A DNA stretch of 64,000 nt from Pseudomonadota bacterium. GTDB lineage: Bacteria; Pseudomonadota; Gammaproteobacteria; Burkholderiales; Burkholderiaceae_C. The stretch spans positions 372,001 to 436,000 of the forward strand of contig JAKARB010000001.1 of NCBI GenBank assembly GCA_021819435.1, given 5' to 3'. The stretch's first letter is position 1, and the number at the start of each line of letters is the position of its first letter. The notes below the pieces were generated by a model, which saw nothing but the letters and a program-made list of their open reading frames with translations, had not been told where the DNA came from and did not search any database. Shown here piece by piece: positions 35,022 through 45,668 of this stretch. The position numbers were made by a program, and so were the translations under genes.

Positions 35022-35957
35022 ATGCTGACCTTCCAGCAACTCATCCTCCGCTTGCAAAGCTACTGGGACGCCCAAGGCTGCGCCTTGCTGCAACCGTATG
35101 ACATGGAAGTGGGGGCGGGCACCAGCCACACCGCCACCTTCCTGCGAGCCCTCGGCCCCGAACCCTGGAAGGCCGCTTACGTGCAACCCAGCCGTCGTCC
35201 GAAAGACGGCCGCTATGGCGAGAACCCCAACCGCCTGCAGCATTACTACCAATACCAGGTCGTGCTCAAGCCGGCACCGGCCAACATCCTCGAGCTCTAC
35301 CTCGGCTCGCTCGAAGCCCTGGGCTTTGATCTGAAGAAGAACGACATCCGCTTCGTCGAAGACGACTGGGAGAACCCGACGCTGGGCGCCTGGGGCCTGG
35401 GCTGGGAGGTCTGGCTCAACGGCATGGAAGTGACTCAGTTCACGTATTTCCAGCAGGTCGGCGGCATCGACTGCAAGCCCATCACCGGCGAGATCACCTA
35501 TGGTCTGGAACGCCTGGCCATGTACCTGCAAGGCGTCGAGAGCGTGTACGACCTGGTCTATTCGAAGGACCCGGCCGGCAACGTCGTGAAGTATGGCGAT
35601 GTCTTCCACCAGAACGAGGTCGAGCAGTCGACCTACAACTTCGAGCACAGCAACGTCGAGTTCCTGCTCGGCGCCTTCACCAATCACGAGACGCAGGCCC
35701 AGTACCTGATGACGCAGCAGCTGGCCCTGCCGGCCTATGAGCAGGTGCTCAAGGCCGCACACACCTTCAACCTGCTGGATGCCCGTGGCGCCATCTCGGT
35801 GACCGAGCGCGCCGCCTACATCGGCCGCATCCGCAACCTGGCGCGCAGCGTGGCCGCCGCCTACCTCGACAGCCGGGCGCGCCTGGGCTTTCCCATGGCC
35901 CCGAAGGCCTGGGCCGACGAGGTGATCGAGCAACTGAACAACAAGAAGGCGGCTTGA
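35022..35957 (+). CDS. glyQ: glycine--tRNA ligase, alpha subunit
   Basis: This 311-residue class II synthetase subunit of the tetrameric bacterial GlyRS begins [20 protein letters not shown] and contains the conserved [21 protein letters not shown] and [15 protein letters not shown]. It holds the catalytic site for glycine activation. The frame continues far upstream, but this ATG gives the conserved N-terminus. glyS follows after three bases. Confidence 0.97.
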   Translation: MLTFQQLILRLQSYWDAQGCALLQPYDMEVGAGTSHTATFLRALGPEPWKAAYVQPSRRPKDGRYGENPNRLQHYYQYQVVLKPAPANILELYLGSLEALGFDLKKNDIRFVEDDWENPTLGAWGLGWEVWLNGMEVTQFTYFQQVGGIDCKPITGEITYGLERLAMYLQGVESVYDLVYSKDPAGNVVKYGDVFHQNEVEQSTYNFEHSNVEFLLGAFTNHETQAQYLMTQQLALPAYEQVLKAAHTFNLLDARGAISVTERAAYIGRIRNLARSVAAAYLDSRARLGFPMAPKAWADEVIEQLNNKKAA

Positions 35958-35960
35958 AGC

Positions 35961-38141
35961 ATGTCCGACATCCGCACAGCCAACCTGCTGGTTGAACTTT
36001 TCGTTGAAGAACTGCCTCCCAAGGCGCTCAAAAAACTGGGCGAGTCTTTCGCCAATGTGCTGGCCGACAGCCTCAAGGCCCAAGGTCTGGCCTCGGCCGA
36101 TTCAGCCGTCACACCTTATGCTTCCCCGCGCCGCCTGGCCGTTCACGTGACGGGTGTGGTTGGCAAGGCCGCTGACCAGCCCGTGCAGCACAAGCTCATG
36201 CCCGTGACCGTGGGGCTCGACGCCAGCGGCCAGGCCACGCCCGCGCTGCTCAAGAAGCTGGCTTCGCTCGGCCTGGGCGCCGAGGTGGTGCCCACTCTCA
36301 AGCGCCAGCCCGATGGCAAGGCCGAGGCCCTGTTCCTCGACACGGTCAGGGCCGGCGCTTCTTTGGCCGAAGGCTTGCAAAAGGCGCTCGATGAATCGCT
36401 CGCCAAGCTGCCCATCCCCAAGGTGATGACCTACCAACTGGAGCAAGGCGAGGGCGCCGGCTTCCAACCGGGCTGGACCAGCGTGAATTTCGTTCGCCCG
36501 GCACATGGCCTCGTGGCCCTGCATGGCGATCAAATCGTGCCCGTGCAGGCCCTGGGCCTGAAGGCCGGCCGTGACACGCATGGCCACCGTTTCGAGGCCA
36601 AGGTTTCGCCCGTTGTGCTGCGTGACGCCGATGGCTACGCCGCCCAACTGCGCGACGAAGGCGCCGTGATCGCCAGCTTTGCTGAGCGTCGCGCGGAGAT
36701 CGTGTCCCAATTGCAATCGGCCGCCGGGCGTGCTGGCAACAAGCTGCGCCCCATCGATGACGATGCGCTGCTCGACGAGGTCACCGCCCTGGTCGAGCGG
36801 CCCAATGTGCTGATCGGCCGTTTCGAGGAAGCTTTCCTCGCTGTGCCGCAGGAGTGCCTCATCCTCACGATGAAGGCCAACCAGAAGTACTTCCCGCTGC
36901 TTGACGCCGAAGGCAAGCTGACCCATCAGTTCCTGGTTGTGAGCAACATCCAACCGGCCGACCCGAGCGCCATCATCGAAGGCAACGAGCGCGTGGTGCG
37001 CCCGCGCCTTGCTGATGCCAAGTTCTTCTTCGACCAGGACCGCAAGAAGACGCTGGCTTCGCGCGTGCCGGGCCTGGCCAAGGTCGTCTACCACGGCAAG
37101 CTGGGCACGCAGGGTGAGCGCGCTGAGCGTGTGCGCGCCATCGCCCACGCCGTGGTCAAGCAGCTCAGCCTGCACACCGTGCCCTTCTCGGTCGATGACC
37201 AGGATCACTTCAAGGTGCTCGACAGCAAGGCCCAGGAAGCCGCGCTGCTGGCCAAGACCGACCTCCTGACCGACATGGTCGGCGAGTTCCCCGAGCTGCA
37301 AGGCATCATGGGCGGCTACTACGCGCGCCACGAAGGCCTGCGCGATGGCGTGGCCATCGCCATCGAAGACCACTACAAGCCCCGCTTCGCAGGCGACAGC
37401 CTGCCGCGCAACCACACCGGCACCGTGCTGGCCCTGGCCGACAAGCTCGAGACGCTGGTGGGCCTGTTCGGCATCGGCCAGTTGCCCACTGGCGACAAGG
37501 ACCCGTTCGCGCTGCGCCGCCATGCGCTGGGTGTGATCCGCCTGTTGATCGAGAAGAACCTGCCGTTGTCGCTGCCCGAGCTGTTCGACGCGGCCGCCGA
37601 GCCCTTCGGCGAGCTGATCACCAAACCGACCGAGGCCCTGATGGGCTTCTTCTCCGACCGCCTGGCCGTGTCCCTGCGCGAGCAGGGCTACAGCGCCCAG
37701 GAAGTCGACGCCGTGCTGGCCCTGCAGCCTGCCCGCCTGGGCGATGTGCCCCACCGCCTGGCCGCCGTGCGCGCCTTCGTCTCCCTGCCCGAGGCAGCCT
37801 CGCTGGCCGCTGCCAACAAGCGAGTGAGCAACATCCTCAAGAAGGTGGAAGGCGCGGTTGAGGCCAAGGTTGACGCCGCCCTGTTCAAGGAAGCGGCTGA
37901 AGGCGCCCTGTACGAGGCCCTGCAAGCCGTGGCCCCCAAGGCCCAGGCGGCTTTCGAGCAGGGCGACTACACTGGATCCCTGCAGGCGCTGGCGGCCCTC
38001 AAGGCCCCGGTGGATGCCTTCTTCGACGGGGTCATGGTCAATGCCGATGACGCCGCCCTGAAGGCCAACCGCCTGGGCTTGCTGGCCACGCTGCACGCAT
38101 CGATGAACCAAGTCGCCGACCTCTCACGACTGGCTGCCTGA
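35961..38141 (+). CDS. glyS: glycine--tRNA ligase, beta subunit
   Basis: This 726-residue beta subunit begins with LLVELFVEELPPKALKKLGESF, typical of GlyS. It recognises tRNA-Gly and has an HD-like middle domain (MGGYYARHEGL) and a C-terminal anticodon-binding-like part. It functions only with GlyQ, encoded immediately upstream. Length and motifs are normal for the family. gmhB follows after nine bases. Confidence 0.97.
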   Translation: MSDIRTANLLVELFVEELPPKALKKLGESFANVLADSLKAQGLASADSAVTPYASPRRLAVHVTGVVGKAADQPVQHKLMPVTVGLDASGQATPALLKKLASLGLGAEVVPTLKRQPDGKAEALFLDTVRAGASLAEGLQKALDESLAKLPIPKVMTYQLEQGEGAGFQPGWTSVNFVRPAHGLVALHGDQIVPVQALGLKAGRDTHGHRFEAKVSPVVLRDADGYAAQLRDEGAVIASFAERRAEIVSQLQSAAGRAGNKLRPIDDDALLDEVTALVERPNVLIGRFEEAFLAVPQECLILTMKANQKYFPLLDAEGKLTHQFLVVSNIQPADPSAIIEGNERVVRPRLADAKFFFDQDRKKTLASRVPGLAKVVYHGKLGTQGERAERVRAIAHAVVKQLSLHTVPFSVDDQDHFKVLDSKAQEAALLAKTDLLTDMVGEFPELQGIMGGYYARHEGLRDGVAIAIEDHYKPRFAGDSLPRNHTGTVLALADKLETLVGLFGIGQLPTGDKDPFALRRHALGVIRLLIEKNLPLSLPELFDAAAEPFGELITKPTEALMGFFSDRLAVSLREQGYSAQEVDAVLALQPARLGDVPHRLAAVRAFVSLPEAASLAAANKRVSNILKKVEGAVEAKVDAALFKEAAEGALYEALQAVAPKAQAAFEQGDYTGSLQALAALKAPVDAFFDGVMVNADDAALKANRLGLLATLHASMNQVADLSRLAA

Positions 38142-38150
38142 TCCACCAAC

Positions 38151-38789
38151 ATGCTGTCTCGTCCCCACCCTGGTGAGGCCATCAAGCTGGTCATCGTCGA
38201 CCGCGACGGCACCATCAACCACGAGCGCGAGGACTACATCAAGTCCGCCGACGAGTGGGTGCCGCTGCCCGGCGCCCTGGAGGCCATCGCTCGCTTGAAT
38301 CACGCTGGCTGGCACGTGGTCGTGGCCACCAACCAGTCCGGCATCGGGCGCGGCCTGTTCGACATGGTCTCGCTCAACGCCATGCACGCCAAGATGAACC
38401 AGATGCTGGCGCGCGTGGGCGGCCGCGTGGAGGCCGTGTTCTTCTGCCCGCACACGCCTGAAGACCATTGCACCTGCCGCAAGCCCTTGCCCGGTTTGTT
38501 CCAGATGATCGGGCAGCGCTTCGGCTGCGACCTCGAAGGCGTGCCCATGGTCGGCGACTTGCCGCGTGACGTGCTGGCCGCCCAGTCCGTGGGTTGCGAG
38601 CCTCATCTGGTCCGCACGGGCCAGGCAGCCACCATGAGCGAAACTGAATTGCAGGACCTGCGCCGCCGCGTGCCCGACCTGACCATTCACCCTGACCTGT
38701 CTGCCTTTGCCGACTTCATCGTCCTGCGTGATCGGCGCACCCATGGGGAGGATGCCCCTGTTGCCACGCACATGGGAGAGTTGACTTGA
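38151..38789 (+). CDS. gmhB: D-glycero-beta-D-manno-heptose-1,7-bisphosphate 7-phosphatase
   Basis: This 212-residue HAD phosphatase has VDRDGTINHE (Asp17 and Asp19), TNQSGIGRG, and the zinc-binding CPHTPEDHCTCRKP near 99-112, which identifies GmhB rather than histidinol phosphatase. It acts in ADP-heptose synthesis for the lipopolysaccharide core. In related genomes an acyltransferase gene often follows; here the YgjP-like gene begins in the stop codon instead (TTGA overlap at 38786-38789). Confidence 0.93.
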   Translation: MLSRPHPGEAIKLVIVDRDGTINHEREDYIKSADEWVPLPGALEAIARLNHAGWHVVVATNQSGIGRGLFDMVSLNAMHAKMNQMLARVGGRVEAVFFCPHTPEDHCTCRKPLPGLFQMIGQRFGCDLEGVPMVGDLPRDVLAAQSVGCEPHLVRTGQAATMSETELQDLRRRVPDLTIHPDLSAFADFIVLRDRRTHGEDAPVATHMGELT

Positions 38790-39694
38790 GCCAATCCCCC
38801 ATGGCGCGGCAGTTGCAGCTCTGGGATGACGAGGCGCCTGCCGCGGCCATCGTCGAAGGTGAAGACCGTTCTGGCCACCAGCCTGCCGCCCACAGCGCGG
38901 AGGCCCGCGCCAGCGTGCCCGAAGCGGCCCTGCTGGGCAGCCTGCCCGTGTTCCGCCATCCGCGCGCCGTGCGCGAAATCCGCCTGGGCAAGGCCCTGGT
39001 CGGTTACGAATGCACGCGTGTGCAGCGGCGCAGCATCGGCATGGTCGTCAGCGATGAAGGCCTGTCGGTGCGGGCCCCGAGCTGGGTGTCCTGGGCCGAC
39101 ATCGAAGTCGCCCTGCGCGCCAAGGAACGCTGGATCTGCAACAAGCTGGTCGACCAGCGCGAGCGTGCCCGCCGGCAGGTGTCGGCGCAGATCGACTGGC
39201 GCGCCGGCTGCCAATTGCCCTTCATGGGTGAGCCTGTCACCGTCATCCTCGACCCGATGCAGACGGGTGCCCGCTTCCAGCCCGCCTCGTTGGATGCTGC
39301 CCCATGTCGCCACACCCTGCGCCTGGGCCTGCCGCACGATGCCACGCCCCCGCAGATCCGCGATGCCGCCGAAGCCTGGCTGCAACGCGAGGCCCGCAGG
39401 CTGTTCGCCGAGCGTGCCGAACACTATGCCCGCAAGCTGGGGGTGACTGTCAAGCGCGTGAGCCTGTCATCGGCGCGCACCCGCTGGGGCAGCGCCAGCG
39501 CCGATGGCTCCATCCGCCTGCATTGGCGCCTGATGCATTTCAGCCTGGACATCATCGACTACGTGGTGGCGCATGAACTCGCCCACCTGCGCGAGATGAA
39601 CCACAGCCCGGCTTTCTGGGACGTGGTGCGCTCCATCCTGCCGGAGTACGAGCCCGCGCGCGATCACCTGCGCCGGGTGGTCATCCCCGAGTGA
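38786..39694 (+). CDS. YgjP-like (DUF45) metal-dependent protein
   Basis: This 302-residue protein has a Gln/Ala-rich N-terminus of about 60 residues. The YgjP/WLM-type domain ends with SSARTRWGSAS and the zinc-protease motif HELAH (263-267) followed by LREMNHSPAFW. Members are predicted metalloproteases; the E. coli homologue has a disputed activity. The start is probably TTG at 38786, overlapping the gmhB stop with GGGAGAG five bases before it; an ATG at 38801 lacks such a site. Confidence 0.87.
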   Translation: MSQSPMARQLQLWDDEAPAAAIVEGEDRSGHQPAAHSAEARASVPEAALLGSLPVFRHPRAVREIRLGKALVGYECTRVQRRSIGMVVSDEGLSVRAPSWVSWADIEVALRAKERWICNKLVDQRERARRQVSAQIDWRAGCQLPFMGEPVTVILDPMQTGARFQPASLDAAPCRHTLRLGLPHDATPPQIRDAAEAWLQREARRLFAERAEHYARKLGVTVKRVSLSSARTRWGSASADGSIRLHWRLMHFSLDIIDYVVAHELAHLREMNHSPAFWDVVRSILPEYEPARDHLRRVVIPE

Positions 39695-39697
39695 TCC

Positions 39698-40840
39698 TCA
39701 GCGAGCCGCGAAGCGCCACACACCCGCAGAGTCTTGCTCTCGGCGGAGATCACCCCGGTGCCACAGGTGGTTCAGGTGCGCGATCGCCTCGCCCATGGCG
39801 AAGGTCGTCTGGTGCAGATCAAGCGGGCGCTTGAACAACACAGGCAGCATATCGGCGGCCGATGACGGCGCCTGCCGGCACGCCTGCATGACCTCGGCCA
39901 GCCGCTCGTCGTGGTGCCGCTGAAGCTGGCGAATGCGCGCATGGATGCCCGTGAACGGACGCCCGTGCGAGGGCAGCGCCAGCGTGTTGGATGGCAGCTC
40001 CAGCATCCGCGCAATTGAATCCAGGAACAGCCCGAGCGGATCGCCCTCGGGCTCCATCTCGTAGACGCTGACGTTGGTCGAGATTGACGGCAGCAGCATG
40101 TCGCCCGAAATCAGCAGTCCGTCGCGCTCATTGTGCAGGGCGATGTGCTCGGGGCTGTGGCCGTACCCTGCAATGCAGCGCCAACGCCGCTCGCCGATGT
40201 CGACCATCAGGCCGTCGATCAGTCGGTGGTGCACGCGAGGAACGCTGGGCACCAGCGCGCGGTAATAACCGCTGCGTTCGCGGATCTTGGCCAGGTCTTC
40301 GTTGCGGCTCAAGCCATGGCTGGCGAAAAAGACGGCGGCGCGCTCGCCGCCTTGTGACGACGTGGCCTCGCAGGCCTGCAAGGCCGCGAGGTGGTCGGTG
40401 GCGCTCATCCACAGGCGCGCCGGCTGGCCGGGCGCGCTGAATCGCTCGATCAGCCAGTCGGCATTGCCGACGTGATCCGGGTGCATGTGGGTCACCAGCA
40501 CGCGCTGCAAGGGGGCACCCGACAGCGGCCCTTGCCACAACGTCTGCCAGGCCTCGCGAATGGCCTCGGAGGCGATGCCCGCATCGATCACCGTCCAGCC
40601 GGGGCGCTCGCCCTGCGCGTCGTCCAGCACCCAAAGGTTGATGTGGTTGAGCGCGAAGGGCAGGGGCATGCGCAGCCAATGCAGCCCCGGGCGCAGCGTC
40701 ATCAGCTCGCCGGTGGCCGGCAGGCCATCGCCCCAGGGGTAGGCGATGGGGGCATCGTCGGCATGGGCGCGGGCCAAAGGTGTGGAAACACGCGAAGAAG
40801 ATGGCGAAGACGGCGATGCTGGAGGGATGGCGCTGCTCAT
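39698..40840 (-). CDS. metallo-beta-lactamase-fold hydrolase
   Basis: The 380-residue protein has a Ser/Pro-rich start, then the MBL fold with the zinc motif THMHPDH at about 117-123, GYGHSPEHIAL, ISGDMLLP and SHGRPF. A C-terminal winged-helix-like domain (QLQRHHDERLAEVMQA onward, about 315-380) matches the LACTB2/BLACT_WH group. Such enzymes hydrolyse thioesters or nucleic acids; the substrate here is unknown. It is divergent from the carbonic anhydrase gene, with 69 bases between them, and its stop lies three bases from the YgjP stop. Confidence 0.88.
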   Translation of the reverse strand: MSSAIPPASPSSPSSSRVSTPLARAHADDAPIAYPWGDGLPATGELMTLRPGLHWLRMPLPFALNHINLWVLDDAQGERPGWTVIDAGIASEAIREAWQTLWQGPLSGAPLQRVLVTHMHPDHVGNADWLIERFSAPGQPARLWMSATDHLAALQACEATSSQGGERAAVFFASHGLSRNEDLAKIRERSGYYRALVPSVPRVHHRLIDGLMVDIGERRWRCIAGYGHSPEHIALHNERDGLLISGDMLLPSISTNVSVYEMEPEGDPLGLFLDSIARMLELPSNTLALPSHGRPFTGIHARIRQLQRHHDERLAEVMQACRQAPSSAADMLPVLFKRPLDLHQTTFAMGEAIAHLNHLWHRGDLRREQDSAGVWRFAAR

Positions 40841-40909
40841 TTGTGCAATTGTGCCCCCGTGGCGCCCTCGGCGCTTGCCGCTTGGGCGGCCTTGTCTACA
40901 CTCCAGGGG

Positions 40910-41608
40910 ATGAGCGATCAGCACACCCTTGCCCCCCTGTTCGAAAGCAACCGCGCCTGGGCCCGCGACATCGAGCAGCGCACCCCTGGCTTCTTCAGCC
41001 GCCTGCAAAAACAGCAGTCCCCGCAGTACCTCTGGATCGGTTGCAGCGACAGCCGCGTGCCCGCCAACGAAATCTGCGGCCTCTTGCCGGGCGAGCTTTT
41101 CGTGCACCGCAATGTGGCGAACGTCGTGGTGCACACCGACCTCAACTGCCTGTCGGTGATGGAGTTCGCCATCGACTCGCTCAAGGTCAAGCACATCATG
41201 GTCGTGGGGCACTACGGTTGCAGCGGGGTCAACGCTGCCTTGAACGACATCCGCATCGGGCTGGCCGACAACTGGCTGCGCCACGTCAAGGATGTGCGCA
41301 ACGCCCACATCGACTGGCTCCAGACCGTGCCCGAGGGCACGACGCGCCACAACGCCCTGTGCGAACTCAATGTGCTCGCCCAATGCCGCAATGTTTGCGA
41401 GACCACCGTGGTTCATGACGCCTGGCAGCGTGGTCAGGAAGTGGTCATCCATGGCTGGGTATACGGCTTGCATAATGGCCTGATCAATGACCTGTGCATG
41501 ACCGTTGCATCGTCCGATCAGGTGCACAAGGTGTTCGAGGACGCCTTGGCCCGGCTGCGGCAGCGCTACACGCAGGACGGATCTGCCACCCCCACCGAGT
41601 CCCGCTGA
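40910..41608 (+). CDS. can: beta-class carbonic anhydrase
   Basis: This 232-residue enzyme has zinc ligands Cys45, His101 and Cys104 and the Asp47-Arg49 dyad in [10 protein letters not shown] and GHYGCSG. It hydrates CO2 to bicarbonate, needed for carboxylations including fatty-acid synthesis. An AGGGG precedes the ATG. Its stop overlaps the aceK start by one base (TGATG), so the two genes are probably cotranscribed. Confidence 0.95.
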   Translation: MSDQHTLAPLFESNRAWARDIEQRTPGFFSRLQKQQSPQYLWIGCSDSRVPANEICGLLPGELFVHRNVANVVVHTDLNCLSVMEFAIDSLKVKHIMVVGHYGCSGVNAALNDIRIGLADNWLRHVKDVRNAHIDWLQTVPEGTTRHNALCELNVLAQCRNVCETTVVHDAWQRGQEVVIHGWVYGLHNGLINDLCMTVASSDQVHKVFEDALARLRQRYTQDGSATPTESR

Positions 41609-43509
41609 TGACGATGTTTCCGCAACAGCTCACCGACCCCCGGGTCTTCGAAATCGCTCGCGCCTTGCTGGATGGCTTCGACCGCCACTACAAGATTTTT
41701 TCGGCGACCACGGCCGAGGCCAAGAAGCGCTTCGAGCAGACCGACTGGCACGGGCAGCAAACCGCCCAGCGCGCGCGCATCGAGTTCTACGACCTGCGCG
41801 TGGCAGAGTCGGTCGAGCGCCTGGAGCATGAATACGGCGCCAGCACGCTGCCCATGGAGGTCTGGCACCAGATCAAGCTGTTCTACATCGGCCTGCTGAC
41901 CGGCCACAAGCAGCCCGAGCTGGCCGAGACCTTCTTCAACTCGGTCACCATCAAGATCCTCCATCGCAAGTACTACCGCAACGACTTCATCTTCGTGCGG
42001 CCAGCGGTGTCCACCGAATACATCGATGACGAGGACGAGGGCACGGGTGGCACCTTCCGGGCCTACTACCCCACGCGCGAGAACCTGCGTCAGATGCTCA
42101 AGACCATCGTCGAGAGCTATGAGTTGAACGTGCCGTTCGATGACCTCGATCGCGACATCGGCTTCGTCTACGAGGCGCTGCTCGAACAGGTCGGCAGCGT
42201 GCGCCTGCGCACCAACTTCCAGATCCAGGTCCTCAACTCGCTGTTCTTCCGCAACAAGGGGGCCTACATCGTTGGCAAGGTGGTCAATGGCTTCCGCAGC
42301 CTGCCTTTCGCCATCCCCATCCTGCACAACTCCAAGAGCCGGCTCTACATCGACGCCGCGCTGTTCGGTGAAGACGATCTGCTGGCTTTGTTCAGCTTCG
42401 CGCGTGCCTACTTCATGGTCTACATGCCAGTGCCCTCGGCCTACGTGCAGTTCCTGCGCACGCTGATGCCGCGCAAGCCACGCGGCGAGCTCTACAGCGC
42501 CATCGGCCTGCAAAAGCACGGCAAGAACCTGTTCTACCGCGACTTCCTTTTCCACCTGCGCCACTCCAGCGACAAGTTCCGCATCGCACCGGGCATCAAG
42601 GGCATGGTGATGCTGGTGTTCGACCTGCCGTCGTATCCCTTCGTCTTCAAGGTCATCAAGGACTACTTCCCGCCTCAGAAGGAAACCACCCGCGAAGGCA
42701 TCATGGGCAAGTACCTGCTCGTGAAGCACCACGACCGCGTGGGGCGCATGGCCGACTCGCTTGAATTCACCAACGTGGCGTTTCCGCGCAGCCGCTTTGA
42801 CGAAGAGCTGATCGAAGAGCTCAAGAAGTTCGCCCCCAGCGTGATGGAAGAAGACGAGGACGGCCAGGTGCTGATCCTCAAGCACCTCTACATCGAGCGC
42901 CGCATGGTGCCGCTCAACATCTACATCCAGGAAGCCGAGGGCGAGTCGCTTGAGCACGCCGTCATCGAATACGGCAATGCGCTCAAGGACCTGGTGGCCG
43001 CCAACATCTTTCCTGGCGACATGCTCTGGAAGAATTTCGGCGTCACGCGCAATGGCAAGGTCGTTTTCTACGACTACGACGAGATCGAGTACGTCACCGA
43101 CTGCAACTTCCGCAAGGTGCCCGAGCCCCGCACCGAGGAAGAAGAGATGTCAGGCGAGATCTGGTATTCGGTCGGCCCGCACGACGTCTTCCCCGAGACC
43201 TTCGGGCCCTTCCTGCTCGGTGACCCGAGGGTGCGGCAGATCTTCATGCAGCACCACGCAGACTTGCTGGACCCGGCGTTCTGGCAGGAGCGCAAGGAGC
43301 GCATCCAAGCCGGGTACGTGCACGATGTTTTCCCCTACGACCGATCGCGCCGCTTCACCCATCAGATCCAGTCAGCCGTCACACCTTCGGACGTCTCGCA
43401 GGAAGCCCCTGTAGAGGAGCCGGTGGAGGTGCTGCCTCTGGGGGCAGCCGTGCACGACCAGGGGCGGCTCACCGGTTTCAACAGCGGCGCAGCCGGCTCG
43501 GGCGACTGA
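41608..43509 (+). CDS. aceK: isocitrate dehydrogenase kinase/phosphatase
   Basis: This 633-residue protein has the bifunctional AceK layout: an N-terminal regulatory domain and a C-terminal kinase-fold domain with [20 protein letters not shown] (ATP-binding) and [20 protein letters not shown] (metal site). It switches isocitrate dehydrogenase between the TCA cycle and the glyoxylate shunt during growth on acetate or fatty acids. No aceA or aceB is nearby. The last 60 residues are Pro/Glu-rich and beyond the usual end. Its stop directly abuts the bamD stop on the other strand. Confidence 0.96.
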   Translation: MTMFPQQLTDPRVFEIARALLDGFDRHYKIFSATTAEAKKRFEQTDWHGQQTAQRARIEFYDLRVAESVERLEHEYGASTLPMEVWHQIKLFYIGLLTGHKQPELAETFFNSVTIKILHRKYYRNDFIFVRPAVSTEYIDDEDEGTGGTFRAYYPTRENLRQMLKTIVESYELNVPFDDLDRDIGFVYEALLEQVGSVRLRTNFQIQVLNSLFFRNKGAYIVGKVVNGFRSLPFAIPILHNSKSRLYIDAALFGEDDLLALFSFARAYFMVYMPVPSAYVQFLRTLMPRKPRGELYSAIGLQKHGKNLFYRDFLFHLRHSSDKFRIAPGIKGMVMLVFDLPSYPFVFKVIKDYFPPQKETTREGIMGKYLLVKHHDRVGRMADSLEFTNVAFPRSRFDEELIEELKKFAPSVMEEDEDGQVLILKHLYIERRMVPLNIYIQEAEGESLEHAVIEYGNALKDLVAANIFPGDMLWKNFGVTRNGKVVFYDYDEIEYVTDCNFRKVPEPRTEEEEMSGEIWYSVGPHDVFPETFGPFLLGDPRVRQIFMQHHADLLDPAFWQERKERIQAGYVHDVFPYDRSRRFTHQIQSAVTPSDVSQEAPVEEPVEVLPLGAAVHDQGRLTGFNSGAAGSGD

Positions 43510-44385
43510 TCACCAGAGCTGCCACCAAGGCTTTTGCTGCTTGGCCTTGGTCGCTGCAGGCGTGATGCCCGCGCTGCTGGCGATGTCGGCCGACAGGTAT
43601 TCGCTGTTGGGAAAGCTCTGACGCAGCACCCGCAGGGTGTCGTCACGCAGGGGCACCAAGCCCAGCTTGTCGTAAGCCTGGGCCATGATGAACAGGCCTT
43701 CCTCGACGGCGGGAGACTGGTTGTACTCCTTCACGGCCTGCTGGGCGCGGTTGGCGGCGGCCAGGTAGGCGCCTCGGCGCAGGTAGTAGCGGGCCACGTG
43801 CACTTCGCCAGCGGCCAGCGAGTTGACGATGTGGTTCATGCGCAGGCGCGCGTCTTCCGCGTAGCGCGACTGCGGGAAGCGCTCGACGACCTGCTTGAAC
43901 GACTCATAGGCGTCGCGCGAAGCCTGCTGGTCCCGCTCGGCCAAATCCTGGCGCGAGAGCTTGCCGAACAGGCCGAGGTTGTCGTTGAAGTTCACCAGGC
44001 CTTGCAGATAGAAGGCGTAATCGAGCGCCGGGCTGGTGGGATGCAGCCTGATGAAGCGATCGAGCTTGGCCAGGGCCTGCGCCTTTTCTCCGGTGCGGAA
44101 GTAGGCATAGGCCAAATCGAGCTGGGCCTGCTGCGACAGCAGGGTGCCAGAGGCGCGTGCCTCCACCTTTTCTAGCTTCTTGATGGCGAGCTCGAAGTTG
44201 CCTTCGGAGGCGTCATCCTTGGCGTCTGCGTACAATTTGTCCGAAGGGATGTTGGCGAACTCATCCTGCGGCGTCGAGCCACAGGCAGCCAACATCATGC
44301 TCAGGCACACCGCCAGCCACGCGGCAAGCAGGCCACGCGAGGATTCGGTCTTCGGGGTCTTCAGGGTGGTCTTCAGCAGTTTCAC
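43510..44385 (-). CDS. bamD: outer membrane assembly lipoprotein BamD
   Basis: This 291-residue lipoprotein has the lipobox LAAC (Cys35) after a signal sequence. TPR repeats follow (DAKDDASEGNFELAIKKLEKVEAR onward) that form the BamD superhelix, and the conserved RFPQSRYAEDARLRM is present. BamD is the essential partner of BamA in inserting beta-barrel proteins. The start is GTG at 44385. It is divergent from rluD, an arrangement conserved through beta- and gammaproteobacteria, and its stop directly abuts the aceK stop with no intervening base. Confidence 0.95.
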   Translation of the reverse strand: MKLLKTTLKTPKTESSRGLLAAWLAVCLSMMLAACGSTPQDEFANIPSDKLYADAKDDASEGNFELAIKKLEKVEARASGTLLSQQAQLDLAYAYFRTGEKAQALAKLDRFIRLHPTSPALDYAFYLQGLVNFNDNLGLFGKLSRQDLAERDQQASRDAYESFKQVVERFPQSRYAEDARLRMNHIVNSLAAGEVHVARYYLRRGAYLAAANRAQQAVKEYNQSPAVEEGLFIMAQAYDKLGLVPLRDDTLRVLRQSFPNSEYLSADIASSAGITPAATKAKQQKPWWQLW

Positions 44386-44471
44386 TTGTGTCAGGGGCGG
44401 TTCGTGCCGCCTTCAATCCCGCCTTGCAGCGCCAGAGTGCGCAGTATAGAAGCTAGTCGCTCACGCTCTTC

Positions 44472-45668
44472 ATGTCTCGACGCCGTTCCGCTTCTTCCTT
44501 GGTGCCTTCGGCTCCCTTGGCTACGTCCGCCCCTGCAGCCCCATCGTCGCCTTTGGCGTCATTCAACGAAGCAGCGCTCGCCGAGGATCCGCTTGAGGAC
44601 GACGAGGCCGAAGAGGTGGGGGGATGCAGCGGGGCTGGGGGCTCTGGTGCCCCGCTCGTGGATGTCGGGGGTGTCGGAAATGCCGAGCCGACCGGCGCGA
44701 GGCAACTGGAGGTGGCGCCAGAATGCCATGGCCAACGCCTCGACGCCTGGCTGAGCTCCTGCATTCCAGCTTATTCCCGCAGTCACCTCAAGGGGCTGAT
44801 CGAGGCCGGGGCGGTGCAGGTGGCCGGGCAATTGGTGACCTCCGCTTCTCGCAAGGTCGCTCAAGGGCAATTGGTCGACATCGTGTTGCGGGCCACCGCG
44901 CAGAGCCAGTCGTTTGTGCCCGAGCCCATGGCCCTGCCCATTGTTTTCGAAGATGAGCACCTGCTGGTCATCGACAAGCCGGCGGGCCTGGTGGTGCACC
45001 CGGCGGCGGGCAACTGGTCTGGCACGCTCATGAACGGGTTGCTGGCCCACCACACTGGTGCGGCCAATCTGCCTCGTGCGGGCATCGTGCATCGCCTCGA
45101 CAAGGACACCAGCGGCCTCATGGTCGTCGGCAAGACGCTGGAAGCGGTGACTGCGCTGAGCCGGGCCATCGCGGCCCGCGAGGTCAAGCGCCAGTATCTC
45201 GCGCTGGCGCATGGCCAAGTGCCCGATTCGGAGAGTGTGACCTCGTCGATCGGGCGGGACCCGGTCACCCGCGTGCGCATGGCGGTGGTGCCCTCGGGCA
45301 AGCCTGCTCGCACGGATGTGCAGCGCTTGTTGTGCGCTCCGGTGCCGGATGCATCGCCGCGCGGCCGAAGCGAGGATGCGCGGCCTGCGCGCTGGGTGAG
45401 CGGGGTGTTGTGCACCTTGCACACCGGCCGCACGCACCAGATCCGCGTTCACCTCAGCAGCCGCAAGCACCCCTTGATCGCCGATGCGCTGTATGGCGGC
45501 GCGCCTCTCCTGGGGATGTCTCGCCAAGCCTTGCATGCGGCCCGTTTGGGTTTTGTCCACCCCATCACGGGTGAGCCGCTGCGTTTCGAAGCCGCCTTGC
45601 CTGCCGACATGGCCGCCGCCTGGACCGAGCTCGAAAACCTGGCGGGAAACACCGAAGCGAGGGTTTGA
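44472..45668 (+). CDS. rluD: 23S rRNA pseudouridine synthase RluD (positions 1911/1915/1917)
   Basis: This 398-residue protein has an S4 domain (GQRLDAWLSSCIPAYSRSHLKGLIEAGAVQV) and the catalytic motif HRLDKDTSG (Asp near 208), as in RluD. It modifies helix 69 of 23S rRNA. The first 75 residues are an acidic, Ser/Ala/Gly-rich extension absent from the E. coli enzyme. A short Arg-rich insert lies near residue 300. pgeF (yfiH), usually next, is missing; scpB follows after 310 bases. Confidence 0.94.
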   Translation: MSRRRSASSLVPSAPLATSAPAAPSSPLASFNEAALAEDPLEDDEAEEVGGCSGAGGSGAPLVDVGGVGNAEPTGARQLEVAPECHGQRLDAWLSSCIPAYSRSHLKGLIEAGAVQVAGQLVTSASRKVAQGQLVDIVLRATAQSQSFVPEPMALPIVFEDEHLLVIDKPAGLVVHPAAGNWSGTLMNGLLAHHTGAANLPRAGIVHRLDKDTSGLMVVGKTLEAVTALSRAIAAREVKRQYLALAHGQVPDSESVTSSIGRDPVTRVRMAVVPSGKPARTDVQRLLCAPVPDASPRGRSEDARPARWVSGVLCTLHTGRTHQIRVHLSSRKHPLIADALYGGAPLLGMSRQALHAARLGFVHPITGEPLRFEAALPADMAAAWTELENLAGNTEARV

